Source of the DNA: UBA1563 sp041667115
Lineage (GTDB): Bacteria > Bacteroidota > Ignavibacteria > Ignavibacteriales > Ignavibacteriaceae
Reading direction: 5' to 3'
NCBI GenBank assembly: GCA_041667115.1
Contig: JBAYFO010000008.1
Location: 20,630 to 84,629 of the forward strand
DNA: 64,000 bases
A program made the translations under genes and the position numbers. Of the stretch, positions 1 through 8,718 are shown one piece after another (position 1 is the first letter of the stretch; every line of letters starts with the position of its first letter). The notes below the pieces were generated by a model. The model did not search any database, was not told where the DNA came from, and was given only the letters and a program-made list of their open reading frames with translations.

Positions 1-453
1 GAAAGATGAAGATAACTTTTTCCATCTTTTACTAATTGTCCGTTTACAATTAAGAATTTTGAATTATAAGATTTGGGAAGCGAAGTATTATATTCGTAAT
101 GAATTTTTTTCTGATTATCAACAGTAATCGTTGGATTAACTTCCGGAATGGCTTCCAAAACTTCTTCACGATCAATGACGAATTGAACTTGAGGATTTGT
201 GTTTGCGGCAATAGGAATAAAAATAGTTGCTGCAGGCAGATTAAATTGGTTTGGTTTTGATTCATCCAACGGGAAATCGAACTGTAATCTCTTTTGTCCG
301 GAAGCTGGTGAGATGTGAAAGTTAAAATCATTTTGATAATAAAGGATATGCTTGTTTCCCTTCACATTTTCAGATGTAAGGGAGACTTGAGACAGAATAT
401 TAAAACTGTAATTATAAAGAAATAAAATTATTAATAAGTATTGTTTCTTCATT
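1..453 (-). CDS. secreted protein, N-terminal part only, apparent frameshift in the signal peptide
   Basis: The gene runs off the left edge of the window. An ATG at 453 opens a signal-peptide-like start (MKKQYLLIILF) but meets a TAA after 13 codons. One base away, a frame is open from 428 to position 1 and continues as LYNYSFNILSQVSLTSE, followed by a beta-rich region. Removing one T from the TTTT run at about 418-423 would join both halves into one normal exported protein. The architecture resembles the N-terminal part of large secreted C25/PorU-like proteins, which would fit the T9SS proteins in this window, but that is a guess. The divergent neighbour starts at 500. The frameshift may be real or a sequence error. 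Confidence 0.5.
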
Positions 454-499
454 GCTTAGATCGAGGATGTAGTTTATTGATCAAAATTGAACCTTACAA

Positions 500-1240
500 A
501 TGTATATAAACGAAATTAAAATAAATAATATAAAAGACGTTGGTTTGTTTAAGAAAGAACTGGAGTTTCTGTTAAGCGAACGAAAGACAAACTTAATAGT
601 AACATTTAATTTAGATTTTTTGAGAATCTCGGCAGAAAATAACACATTCAAAGATGTTTGTAAAAACGCACAAATTGTACTGGCGGATGGAGTTGGAATT
701 ACTTCTCTTCTCAAACTAAAATATGGGATATCTCTTCATCGATTAACGGGGAATGATTTATTTCAAGTACTTTTAGAAATTGCCAACGATAAAAAGTTAA
801 GGTTAGCTTTGGTAGGTTCTACCACAAAATCGTTAGAGGTTTTGGGAATCAAATTGGGAAAAACTTTTCCTAACATCTCATTACTAACAATCTCTCCTCC
901 GTTTTTATTTGAAACAGAAGAATCAACTAACAATAAAGTTATTGACGAATTGAAAAACTTCCAACCGGATATTTTAATTGCGGCATTAGGATGTCCAAGG
1001 CAAGAAATCTGGCTTTCTGAAAATATGAATACAATAAACGCAAGAATAAATGTTGGTGTTGGTGCAGCGCTAGATTTTTATTCTGGAATGAAAAAAAGAG
1101 CCCCTGTATTCCTGCAAAAAATTGGACTCGAGTGGGTATGGAGACTATTTTCAGAACCGAATAGATTAGTTAAAAGATATGTTTTTCTTGATCTTCCTTT
1201 TTTTATAAGATTAATTATAAAAGGGAGAAATATATTTTGA
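500..1240 (+). CDS. WecG/TagA/CpsF family glycosyltransferase (GT26)
   Basis: 246 aa, the usual length for the family. Family blocks are visible: LADGVGI at 61-67, RLTGNDLF at 81-88, the nucleotide-sugar binding part LALVGSTTKSLEVLG at 102-116, GCPRQEIW at 164-171, VGVGAALDFYSG at 185-196, and the C-terminal block APVFLQKIGLEWVWRL at 201-216. Family members transfer N-acetylmannosamine or a related sugar from a UDP donor onto an undecaprenyl-linked acceptor at the inner membrane, during teichoic acid, enterobacterial common antigen or exopolysaccharide synthesis. No other polysaccharide genes are visible here, so the exact acceptor is unknown. It stands alone and is divergent from the gene at the left edge. 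Confidence 0.9.
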   Translation: MYINEIKINNIKDVGLFKKELEFLLSERKTNLIVTFNLDFLRISAENNTFKDVCKNAQIVLADGVGITSLLKLKYGISLHRLTGNDLFQVLLEIANDKKLRLALVGSTTKSLEVLGIKLGKTFPNISLLTISPPFLFETEESTNNKVIDELKNFQPDILIAALGCPRQEIWLSENMNTINARINVGVGAALDFYSGMKKRAPVFLQKIGLEWVWRLFSEPNRLVKRYVFLDLPFFIRLIIKGRNIF

Positions 1241-1416
1241 GCGCCCACCGATTTTAATTCCTTATCGAAGTTAAGGTTTGGTGCATTTCATATTATTGTT
1301 TTTATAACTTCCCGAAGAGGAAATCTTATCAATAAAAAACTGACCCATTCAGTGTTCCTTGTTCTTTATTTGATATTCTTTTTTCTTCAGACAAAGTCGA
1401 GTTCTGGAATTCAGTA

Positions 1417-2253
1417 TTAATAAATCGGATCCATCCCGTATTTACCGCAAGCGTACATCATCAACAAGGCGGAAAGATCAACAAGCGCTTTTTTCTGGTC
1501 GTCAATATAAATTACGAGGTCGTAGACTTCTGCAACAAAACTTAAATTCTTTAATACTTTTCTTAATTCCTGGTACGTTGGAGTACCGTGCCAGTTAGCG
1601 GTTTCGTGCACGAGGATTTTTTCATAACGGCGTAAAAATTCGTTAAAGGAAATTGTCTTGTAACTATTTGGAAACTGGGGGCGGCAGATGGAAATGAGAT
1701 CATTAAAATAAGTGTCCCATTTTTCAGCAAGATTTTTATTCCGTTCGCGCATAACATAGCGGGCTTTTTCTAATGAGAAGTGAGCTTTTGTAGAAACTTT
1801 TAGCTTCGGTACAACCGCATATCCGTCGTAACTTCTTTCGTTGGTTTCCTCATCAAAGTATTTCCATCTTTTTAAAAGCTGCGTAGGAGTAGTAATGACG
1901 ATTACTTTATCCAAGGCACTATCCACGACAATATATTTATTTTGCTGAAAAGTGATCACTGTAAACCAGTGTTCCCAATTGTCAACGCTTAGTACGCAAG
2001 GATACCCATCTTTCAGATGTTCGTTTAAAACTTTTAAAGCTTCTTTGGGAATTTCGCGCCTGAAGTATTTCATTTTACAGTTGTAAGCTTTTGCAGCTTT
2101 TGCTAGTCCTATTTCATCAGTTCCGTACCACCAATTACTTCCGGCTTTTTTACCGATCTCATTTTCATTTTGGAATTGTCCAAGCATAACTAAGGCATAT
2201 TTTAAGGCAAAAGGACCGCACTGATATTTGTAAGGTTGAGGATAGAAACTCAT
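1417..2253 (-). CDS. C39-like peptidase domain protein
   Basis: 278 aa without a signal peptide. The N-terminal half looks like a papain-fold C39-like domain: the probable catalytic Cys lies in YQCGPFALKYAL (C12), a His in NWEHWFTVI (H95) and an Asp in YIVVDSALD (D111). This is the Cys-His-Asp order of bacteriocin-leader peptidases, but no ABC transporter part is attached. The C-terminal 120 residues are helical and charged and I do not recognise them. It is divergent from the ATP-grasp gene at 2340 across an 86-bp gap, so the two could share a control region. The substrate is unknown. Confidence 0.65.
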   Translation of the reverse strand: MSFYPQPYKYQCGPFALKYALVMLGQFQNENEIGKKAGSNWWYGTDEIGLAKAAKAYNCKMKYFRREIPKEALKVLNEHLKDGYPCVLSVDNWEHWFTVITFQQNKYIVVDSALDKVIVITTPTQLLKRWKYFDEETNERSYDGYAVVPKLKVSTKAHFSLEKARYVMRERNKNLAEKWDTYFNDLISICRPQFPNSYKTISFNEFLRRYEKILVHETANWHGTPTYQELRKVLKNLSFVAEVYDLVIYIDDQKKALVDLSALLMMYACGKYGMDPIY

Positions 2254-2339
2254 AGACGCTGTTCTAAGTTTTTAATTATAAATTGTTTATCGTAAATTTA
2301 ATTCAACAAAATGAATTTATCGAGATATATTTTATAAAG

Positions 2340-3437
2340 ATGAAGAAAAAACAGACCGTAGCCGTAATTTATAACGAACCTTCCCCCGAGTTGTACGTAA
2401 AACGAGACGTTCCAAATCTGGAAAAGCTCAATTTTATCCCCTATTTCGAGATTGAGGATAAAACCCCGATGGAGGAATATGAGGTATTTGCTCAAAAAAT
2501 TGAAGCCCGTGGTTATAATTGCTATACGCTGAATTTGATGGATGACTTTCACTTGTTGATAAATAGGTTAACTGAGGACCGCCCCGATGTTATTTTCAAT
2601 TTTGTAGAGTTGTTCCATAACAATCCTAAACTTGAAATGAATGTGACTGGAATATTTGAGCTTTTGGAAATTCCTTTTACCGGAGCCCCGCCCTTGGCGC
2701 TGGCAAATTGTCAAAGCAAAGTATTTACAAAAAGGATGCTTTCTTCGTATGGAATAGCCACTCCGGAATTCCAGTTAATAAAAACTTTTTCTGAAAAATA
2801 TAAACACTCACTCCGCTTTCCTATTATCGTAAAGCCTGCGTTTGAAGATGCCAGCGTAGGGATTGATTACAACGCCGTTGTTCATAATAAGGCGGAATTG
2901 AACGCAAAGATAAATTACATTTTCGGTGAATTTAAACAAGCCGCGTTAATTGAAGAATTTATAGACGGACGGGAATTAAACGTTGCGGTAATGGGAGATG
3001 AAAATCCGGTAGTGCTTCCTATCAGCGAGATAGATTTTTCAGCAATGCCCGATCATTTTCCGAATATTGTAAGTTACCAGGCAAAGTGGGATCCGCTTCA
3101 CGAAGCATATCATAAAACAATTCCAATTTGTCCGTCGATACTGCCGAAGAAAATTCAGGCGAAAGCGGAAAAGATAGCGTTAACTGCTTTTAAGGCGATG
3201 GGTGTACGCGATTACGCACGGATTGATATGCGGCTTTCTAAAGATAATGAACTTTTTGTACTGGAAGTAAACCCGAATCCCGATTTAACTGAAGGGGCAG
3301 GGTTTATGCGTTCGGTAGAAGCTGCCGGAATTGAGTATGATGAAATGCTTGAGAAAATAATTCAATTTGCATTGTTGCGCGGGGAAAAATATAAGAACCA
3401 TGGGAAGGTTATAAAAAAACCTTCGAAGAAAAATTAA
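2340..3437 (+). CDS. ATP-grasp ligase, D-alanine--D-alanine ligase-like
   Basis: 365 aa if started at MKKKQTVAVIY (2340). An earlier in-frame ATG at 2283 only adds an unlikely 19-residue leader. ATP-grasp features are clear: IVKPAFEDASVGIDY for the first nucleotide-binding strand, LIEEFIDGRELNVAVMG for the grasp lid, and RIDMRLSKDNELFVLEVNPNPDL for the Mg-binding Glu-x-Asn end. The substrate region differs from housekeeping Ddl (it lacks the usual SLxxYDYxxKY stretch), so it may join other amino acids or peptides. Its neighbour on the other strand is a C39-like peptidase. The pairing could hint at peptide modification, but nothing else supports that. Confidence 0.75.
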   Translation: MKKKQTVAVIYNEPSPELYVKRDVPNLEKLNFIPYFEIEDKTPMEEYEVFAQKIEARGYNCYTLNLMDDFHLLINRLTEDRPDVIFNFVELFHNNPKLEMNVTGIFELLEIPFTGAPPLALANCQSKVFTKRMLSSYGIATPEFQLIKTFSEKYKHSLRFPIIVKPAFEDASVGIDYNAVVHNKAELNAKINYIFGEFKQAALIEEFIDGRELNVAVMGDENPVVLPISEIDFSAMPDHFPNIVSYQAKWDPLHEAYHKTIPICPSILPKKIQAKAEKIALTAFKAMGVRDYARIDMRLSKDNELFVLEVNPNPDLTEGAGFMRSVEAAGIEYDEMLEKIIQFALLRGEKYKNHGKVIKKPSKKN

Positions 3438-3451
3438 TTTCTGCGAAGGTT
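3418..3451 (+). terminator. stem-loop at the end of the ATP-grasp gene
   Basis: AACCTTCG (3418-3425) pairs with CGAAGGTT (3444-3451). The stem overlaps the stop codon and lies between two convergent genes. The T-rich stretch behind it is weak, so function as a terminator is an inference. Confidence 0.4.
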
Positions 3452-3495
3452 TCTGAAAATATAAAAATCTCTTTTCTTCGGAAGTGTAAAGTAAA

Positions 3496-3921
3496 CTAAA
3501 ATGCTGCGTCTACATCTGGAAACCTATTCCAGCTTCCAGTATACATATCAATAATTAATGGAATTCCTGCACAAAGCACATCAAGAAACGCCCAACCAAA
3601 GCCAATTTTAGGATAAAGGGAAACGATTTTTTCTTTATCCTGATATTTTAAGTGGAGGGTATAATATTTATTGTTCCTCAGAGAAATCGTCTTTGATGTT
3701 TTATCTATAAAAGATCCTCCATCTTTAGGAATAAGAATTCGAACCGTTTGTGTTTTTACAAAGATTTCAGCCCCATGCTGGTCGACCACACGAATACTGT
3801 CAGGAGCATTGTTTAGTGTGATTGTATCTTCATACCCTTTTAACAAGGTTGCACAATTAAATGATAAAAAAGAAAATAAAACGAGCGCAACATTTATAAT
3901 AACTAAGCGTTTCATAAACAA
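3496..3921 (-). CDS. small lipoprotein of unknown function
   Basis: 141 aa, or 139 if started at MKRLVIIN. A lipoprotein signal ends in LSFNC, so the mature protein would start at a lipidated Cys near residue 23. The remainder is beta-rich (DTITLNNAPDSIRVVDQ..., then ...KIVSLYPKIGFGWAFLD) and ends in a hydrophobic stretch, AFLDVLCAGIPLIIDMYTG, common in small periplasmic PEGA-like lipoproteins. It lies 12 bp downstream of the membrane-protein gene at 3934 on the same strand, so co-transcription is likely. The function is not recognised. Confidence 0.6.
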   Translation of the reverse strand: MFMKRLVIINVALVLFSFLSFNCATLLKGYEDTITLNNAPDSIRVVDQHGAEIFVKTQTVRILIPKDGGSFIDKTSKTISLRNNKYYTLHLKYQDKEKIVSLYPKIGFGWAFLDVLCAGIPLIIDMYTGSWNRFPDVDAAF

Positions 3922-3933
3922 CCCTCAAATAAA

Positions 3934-4461
3934 TTAACGAACTTTTACCACCTGTGGCAATTTTACTTTCACCAATTCATAAACTCCAAAGAGCAGTCCT
4001 GTATAAAACAGATCGCCCAGCAAAGTATTCTGGAAGAAAGGGATCGCAGCGGTAAAGCAGAGCAGTAGCCCGGCTAAATCTTTTGTATAGAGCGTACCTA
4101 AAGCCCACATTCCAAAATTTGTTATTACAAAAAAGAGAATTGAAGAACCGACAGAGGCAAGCGCCACGGTTCCGACCGATTTTTTGTTCTTAATAAGGAA
4201 TCCGATTCCAACTATTAATATAAAACTGAGATAAACGGTTATCATTTGCGGATGCAAACCGATAACTAAATCAGAAAGAAACATTGCTAAAACCGGAACG
4301 GCAAAAGCAAATTTCTTTTCATCAAAATAAACGGCGGCAAATAATGCCATCCCTGTTATTGGCGCAAAGTTTAACGGATGGGGAATCAACCTGCTGATCG
4401 CTGCAAGTAGAATCAATCCAGTTAATACAAAAAATTTATTTGAGAATATTTTTTCTTTCAT
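3934..4461 (-). CDS. ECF-type S-component-like membrane protein (DUF6580-like)
   Basis: 175 aa with about five to six hydrophobic helices. The first helix is followed by ISRLIPHPLNFAPITGMALFAA, a block typical of a conserved membrane family distantly related to substrate-binding S components of energy-coupling-factor vitamin transporters. It lies 203 bp downstream of the BtuB-like receptor on the same strand, under the same cobalamin riboswitch. That suggests inner-membrane passage of cobalamin or a precursor. No ATPase or T component is nearby. The family recognition is from sequence pattern only. Confidence 0.6.
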   Translation of the reverse strand: MKEKIFSNKFFVLTGLILLAAISRLIPHPLNFAPITGMALFAAVYFDEKKFAFAVPVLAMFLSDLVIGLHPQMITVYLSFILIVGIGFLIKNKKSVGTVALASVGSSILFFVITNFGMWALGTLYTKDLAGLLLCFTAAIPFFQNTLLGDLFYTGLLFGVYELVKVKLPQVVKVR

Positions 4462-4549
4462 GAGAGTTCCTTTTCTTACTTGTTCAAAATTACAAAAAAA
4501 AATGAAATGTTTAGTTAAAAATTTATTTTATCTGTTTCGTCATTAAATC

Positions 4550-4617
4550 GGAACGGTCTCGACCGTTCCCTACATTTTGAAACAAAAATATATCGTAGGG
4601 AACGCTCGCGAGCGTTC
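4550..4617. repeat. two nested palindromes between cobalamin genes
   Basis: GGAACGGTC-TC-GACCGTTCC (4550-4569) is followed by CCCTAC, then GTAGGG and GAACGCTCGCGAGCGTTC (about 4600-4617). The outer CCCTAC/GTAGGG arms can also pair, giving a branched hairpin. Such CG-rich palindromes recur in gaps of this window. It may attenuate or process the transcript between the receptor gene and the downstream membrane gene. Confidence 0.6.
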
Positions 4618-4664
4618 TGTTAAATTTTATAGAATGACTGATGACCATTGACTAATACCTATGT

Positions 4665-6608
4665 TTAAAGTGAAAAATTAATTCCGGCGTAAACTGCTCG
4701 CCGTTCTGTTCCGTAGCCAAAAATCTCTTCATACTTTTTATCAAAAATATTGTGCAGCTTCCCGAAAATTTCCAACCCGCTGGTAAGTTTATAAGAAGCT
4801 GATAAGTTAACCAAAGTATAACTTGCTAATTGAATACGCTGCACGGGAAAGGTTGAAAAATCTTTATCGTCCCGAACTCCCGTGTACAAAACATCAAACC
4901 CGAGATTAAAATTTTTATTCAGGAAGAAAAACGTTGAAAAGGTTGCTTTATCTTTTGGTCTGCGGAGCAACGGCAAATCTTTGTCCGGGCTATTCTCGCT
5001 TTTATCTTTAGTATTTGTTAACGTATAAGTAAAATTGAAAGCGGCAAATCCGTTTGATTTATATTTTAAGCCGAACTCAATTCCATTTGCTTCAGCCTTT
5101 GCAAGGTTGATTGTTTTAAAGGTTGCGTTATCGAAACTGAATAAATTATCAAAGTGATTGGTGAAGTAGGAAACTTCAAATGATAACTTATCTTGCAATA
5201 AAAATTGTTCTACGCCAAGATCCCAACCGGTACTTTTTTCCGGTTTTAGATCGGCGTTACCGTAACCGGGATCAAAGAGATAAAATAGTGATGGAGCTTT
5301 GAATCCCGTTCCGTACGCTGCGCGTATTTTTGTTCCGGTTCCTTCTACAAAATAAACGGGAGCGATGCGGTACGTTGTAACGGAGCCAAACATTTTATGT
5401 TTATCGTAACGGACACCAACGGTTGCGTTAAAATTTTTAATTATAGAAACCTGGTCTTGCGCATAAAGACCAAACGTTGTTGTGCTGATCTTCGGGAAGA
5501 AACTGTCGAATGGTCCCCAATCGCTGTTTGAGTAATAATCGGACACCGCAACTTCTTCTTCCGCTTCGGCGCCAAAAGTTATCCGTTGAGCTTCAAAGAA
5601 GGATAAAGTATTGAGCCATTCAATTTTCTTTTTTGTTCCGTCATATCGTGCATCGGAGAAGGTAGCCGGACGCCGAGAGTCAACGCCGTCTACATATTTT
5701 CTAAAATTGCGCAGATAATCGAATGAAAGAGACTGCGTCCATTGTTTATCGAATAAAGAAAAATCGAGAGTAGTTTTTATTACCGATTCTTGCAGTGAAT
5801 AAGAATAGTTCGGGTCGTCTCCGTTTATTCCGCCGCTGAAATCATAGTCAGTATTGGCTTTGTTGAAGCGGAGGAGAAGAGATAATAAAATATCTTTTGG
5901 GAGAGCATATTGAAGCTTTGATGTGAACGAAGAAGTTTTGTATCCGTCGGCTTCGGTATTTCCGTATGCTTCCGAAGCTGAAGAAAACCCTTTCGTTTTG
6001 AAATCGTTAGCCGAGACGAGATAGCTTAACTCGTTTACTCTACCGGAAACAGAAGCGCTTGAACGCAAACTGCTATATGAACCGGCTTCAAGATGAGCAT
6101 GCACATTTAAGTTTTGAGAGAATTTTCTTGTGTAGATTGAGATAACACCCGCAAGTGCATCCGAACCGTACAGCGTGCTTTGCGGTCCGCGGAGAATTTC
6201 GATCCGTTCAATATCATCCGCTTGAAGATTGGAGAAATCAAACGCATTTGAAATATCGCCCGGGTTATTCATTTCAACACCGTCTAGCAGTACAAGCGTT
6301 TGCCCGGAGTTAGCACCGCGAGTAAAAACAGTAGCAAGTTTTCCCGCGCCCCCTTGTTGCAACATAAAAATTCCGGGAACATCGGAAAGTAATTCGAGAA
6401 CCGTTCCTTTTTGTGAGAGTTCAATTTCGGCTCTATCAATTACGGTTACGGCAGAACCGATTTGCGTTGCCGGTGTTGGCGTTTTTGTTGCTGAAACTAC
6501 CACATCGGAAAGATGATATGTTCGGAGAGAATCGTTACCCGGTTTTTCTCCTTCCGCATTTACAACGGAAATGAGGAAGACAAGAGAAAGAAAAATTTTG
6601 TGCACCAT
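4665..6608 (-). CDS. btuB: TonB-dependent outer-membrane receptor, BtuB-like (cobalamin)
   Basis: 647 aa. A signal peptide ends near VNAEGE, followed by a TonB box-like SDVVVSATKTP, a plug domain (VPGIFMLQQGG..., FTRGANSGQTLVLLDG, DIERIEILRGPQSTLYGSDA) and a 22-strand-type barrel ending in AGINFSL with the C-terminal aromatic/hydrophobic pattern needed for BAM insertion. The length is close to BtuB. The strongest evidence for the substrate is the cobalamin riboswitch directly upstream, which should repress the gene when B12 is plentiful. It takes up corrinoids across the outer membrane using TonB energy; the TonB-ExoB-ExoD genes are not in the window. Confidence 0.9.
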   Translation of the reverse strand: MVHKIFLSLVFLISVVNAEGEKPGNDSLRTYHLSDVVVSATKTPTPATQIGSAVTVIDRAEIELSQKGTVLELLSDVPGIFMLQQGGAGKLATVFTRGANSGQTLVLLDGVEMNNPGDISNAFDFSNLQADDIERIEILRGPQSTLYGSDALAGVISIYTRKFSQNLNVHAHLEAGSYSSLRSSASVSGRVNELSYLVSANDFKTKGFSSASEAYGNTEADGYKTSSFTSKLQYALPKDILLSLLLRFNKANTDYDFSGGINGDDPNYSYSLQESVIKTTLDFSLFDKQWTQSLSFDYLRNFRKYVDGVDSRRPATFSDARYDGTKKKIEWLNTLSFFEAQRITFGAEAEEEVAVSDYYSNSDWGPFDSFFPKISTTTFGLYAQDQVSIIKNFNATVGVRYDKHKMFGSVTTYRIAPVYFVEGTGTKIRAAYGTGFKAPSLFYLFDPGYGNADLKPEKSTGWDLGVEQFLLQDKLSFEVSYFTNHFDNLFSFDNATFKTINLAKAEANGIEFGLKYKSNGFAAFNFTYTLTNTKDKSENSPDKDLPLLRRPKDKATFSTFFFLNKNFNLGFDVLYTGVRDDKDFSTFPVQRIQLASYTLVNLSASYKLTSGLEIFGKLHNIFDKKYEEIFGYGTERRAVYAGINFSL

Positions 6609-6740
6609 AGAAGTTACTCCTTTAGTAAAAATAAATTGAATTAAATAAGGTTGTAACTTCGTGGGATGAAAGAAATGAATTACGAATAGAGAGTACTATT
6701 GCGTTAATCCAACCTTACCCGCGAAGGTTGATTAAAATTT

Positions 6741-6880
6741 GTACGGCAGGTCTCCTGACTTTTGACTACAAGTGTTTTGCGAGCAGTCATTTCACAGTTG
6801 CGCGACAGCTCCGGATTCTCACCGGATTCCCTATCATTCCCGTTCTATGCGGGACACCGTAACAATCTTAAAAGAACGGG
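6741..6880 (-). promoter_or_regulatory. cobalamin riboswitch
   Basis: Read on the minus strand, the segment has the standard cobalamin-aptamer blocks in order: GGGAATCCGGTGAGAATCC, then GAGCTGTCGCGCAACTGTG (the B12-box region), and at the 3' side AGTCAGGAGACCTGCC. It ends about 130 bases before the start of the BtuB-like receptor gene, the usual place. It should bind adenosylcobalamin or a related form and switch off expression of the receptor and probably the membrane protein behind it. Confidence 0.95.
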
Positions 6881-7161
6881 CGAAATCTAAGTGAATTGTT
6901 TTTGAAATCAAAATGAAAAGAGAATAGAGAAGAAAATTTGCAAATTTCAAACGATAAATTTCAAATCCCATGTCCCGATTAATCACTAGGACTAAAATTG
7001 TAATGTTCAAAATATCGGGTGACCCGTTAATAATTTATTGGGATTTATTTGAACTTTAAAGTTTGTTTTTTGGATTTTGTTATTTGGAATTTGAAATGAA
7101 CCGGGAATTAATCGGGAAGTTATGCGGGGTATTTTTTATCTTGAAGCAGATAAATGGTAAG
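6881..7161. other. AT-rich intergenic region, no gene seen
   Basis: I see no plausible gene. The block contains two distant copies of CCCGATTAATC (about 6972 and, inverted, 7105), and AT-rich sequence that could hold the promoter for the riboswitch transcript on the minus strand. Confidence 0.5.
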
Positions 7162-7507
7162 CTGTGCGAGCTATTTTGAAAACCGCGCGAGGTGTTTTAA
7201 AAGTGGCGCGAAGGGATTTGAAAGTCGTGCGGAGTGTTTTGAAAGTGATGCGAAGTAAAATGAAAACCGTGCGAGGTGTTTCGAAAGTCGTGCGAAGCGA
7301 AATGAAAATCGTGCGAAGTGTTTTGAAAGTGATGCGGAGCGAAATGAAAATCGTGCGAAGTGTTTTGAAAGTGATGCGGAGCGAAATGAAAATCGTGCGA
7401 AGTGTTTTGAAAGTGATGCGAAGCAAAATGAAAACCGTGCGGAGTGTTTTGAAAGTGATGCGAAGCAAAATGAAAATCGTGCGAGGTGATTTGAAAGTGA
7501 TGCGAAA
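7162..7507. repeat. 21-bp tandem repeat tract A (about 16 units)
   Basis: About sixteen units of exactly 21 bp, each with a TGCG-rA-rr core, followed by TTTTGAAA or AAAATGAAA. Two unit types alternate in the middle, giving a 42-bp higher-order repeat. Because 21 is a multiple of three and no stop falls in the unit, several frames on both strands stay open. The + strand frame (7164-7553) would read as a basic heptad repeat (VRSVLKV MRSEMKI), the minus frames as SHHFQNT-type repeats. I find no ribosome site or conserved protein, so a non-coding minisatellite is the better reading. Confidence 0.85.
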
Positions 7508-7621
7508 AAGGGGAAAAGTTGTGATTTTTGAGCAAAATCATGGTTTTCTTTAATAAAATCTAGGAATAGAATTCCATGAGGAGAATGGAAGCGGCAGGTT
7601 AAAGGAAAAGTACTTGAATTC

Positions 7622-7652
7622 TTGACATTGGCGAATGAAAGGATAGATTTTG
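7622..7652 (+). promoter_or_regulatory. candidate promoter for the ExoVII-like gene
   Basis: TTGACA (7622-7627) and TAGATTTTG (7644-7652) are separated by 16 bp, about 90 bp before the start at 7744. The downstream element resembles the Bacteroidota TAnnTTTG box with one extra base. Inference from motif only. Confidence 0.4.
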
Positions 7653-7743
7653 CTTAGTAGGAAATATAGATTATGAAATGGAATTGTTATATTTGAAAAA
7701 TAGAAAAAAGTAAAAATGCTCGGGTAATCTTTTATCTTACTAA

Positions 7744-8718
7744 ATGATGTGGAGGTGTGAAATCAATTATACTACAATCGAAAAACTTGTCTCGGATATC
7801 CCCAACGAGTTGAAAGATTTAATTTCTAAAAAGTATGGCCAAATTTCAATAAGAGGAAAAATTACTGAAATTAACACTATAGAATCATATGGTTATTATT
7901 ATGGAAAGATTGAAGATTTCAAGACAAGTGATTATATAAAATTCAAAGTACCAACATCACTACTCTCAAAATTGCAATTACAAAAAATATATCATTTAAC
8001 AGGGATACTTACTGTCCAAGAGAATAAGAAGTTCGGGTCACTTAATCCTTTGTTAAGAATAAATTCAATTGATGAAGTGGACGACAAAGTGGAGTTTGAA
8101 GAGAAAAGAAATCTTCATCAAATTTCAGATGAGATTTTTTCACGCCCTAAAATAAATGTCGATTACTATCTTAATAATAAAAGTAAAGTTGAACTTACTG
8201 TAATTACCGGAAAGAATTCAAAAGCAAAAGAAGACTTTGAAAGTCAACTTAGAGGTACTCATAATTATTATTTCGTTCGCTATAAATTGATAAATATTGA
8301 ATCGGCATATGAGGTAGCAAAAGCAATTGAAGATTCACAAAAGGATTCAGATTTAATTGCAATCACAAGAGGCGGAGGTGAAAGTATTAAATATTTAGGG
8401 GATGATATTATTGTTAAAGCAATTAGATTATCAAATCTCCCAATCATTTCCGCTGTTGGTCATGTTTTAGATTATATACGTTTAGATGAAGAAGTTGATA
8501 AATCATTAGGAACTCCAAGTGCTTTAGGAACATATTTAAGAGAACATGCAGAAAGAATCAATAAAAGACGGAGTTATCAAAATAATGTAAGTCAATATTC
8601 GCACAGGAGTCCTATCTATAAAAAAGGATATTATTCAAATTACTATAGACGAGGAGGATGTTTAAGTTTCTTTTTACTGACCTTTACTATAATGGTAATA
8701 ATATTGTCAGTATTATAA
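7744..8718 (+). CDS. ExoVII large-subunit-like protein with C-terminal membrane helix
   Basis: 324 aa. Residues 30-110 look like the OB-fold nucleic-acid-binding domain of exonuclease VII large subunit (YGQISIRGKITEI...). Residues 146-262 match its catalytic core: LTVITGKNSKA, then IAITRGGGES (206-215), PIISAVGH (233-240), D243, D248 and GTPSA (256-260). These correspond to the conserved Arg, His and Asp residues of XseA. The long coiled coil that binds XseB is missing. The protein instead ends with a basic Tyr-rich stretch and a transmembrane helix (about 307-324). No xseB is adjacent. It is not a normal XseA and may be a membrane-tethered nuclease. The ATGATG start is the only in-frame option; the GGAGG lies just inside it, which is odd. 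Confidence 0.7.
   Translation: MMWRCEINYTTIEKLVSDIPNELKDLISKKYGQISIRGKITEINTIESYGYYYGKIEDFKTSDYIKFKVPTSLLSKLQLQKIYHLTGILTVQENKKFGSLNPLLRINSIDEVDDKVEFEEKRNLHQISDEIFSRPKINVDYYLNNKSKVELTVITGKNSKAKEDFESQLRGTHNYYFVRYKLINIESAYEVAKAIEDSQKDSDLIAITRGGGESIKYLGDDIIVKAIRLSNLPIISAVGHVLDYIRLDEEVDKSLGTPSALGTYLREHAERINKRRSYQNNVSQYSHRSPIYKKGYYSNYYRRGGCLSFFLLTFTIMVIILSVL

Noticed and set aside
2283..2339. N-terminal extension of the ATP-grasp protein
   Set aside because: The 19 added residues do not match the family and the ATG at 2340 gives the usual MKKKQTVAVIY start.
7136..7553. Three long overlapping open frames on both strands over repeat tract A
   Set aside because: They arise because the 21-bp unit is free of stops in several frames. 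None has a good ribosome site or known homologue.
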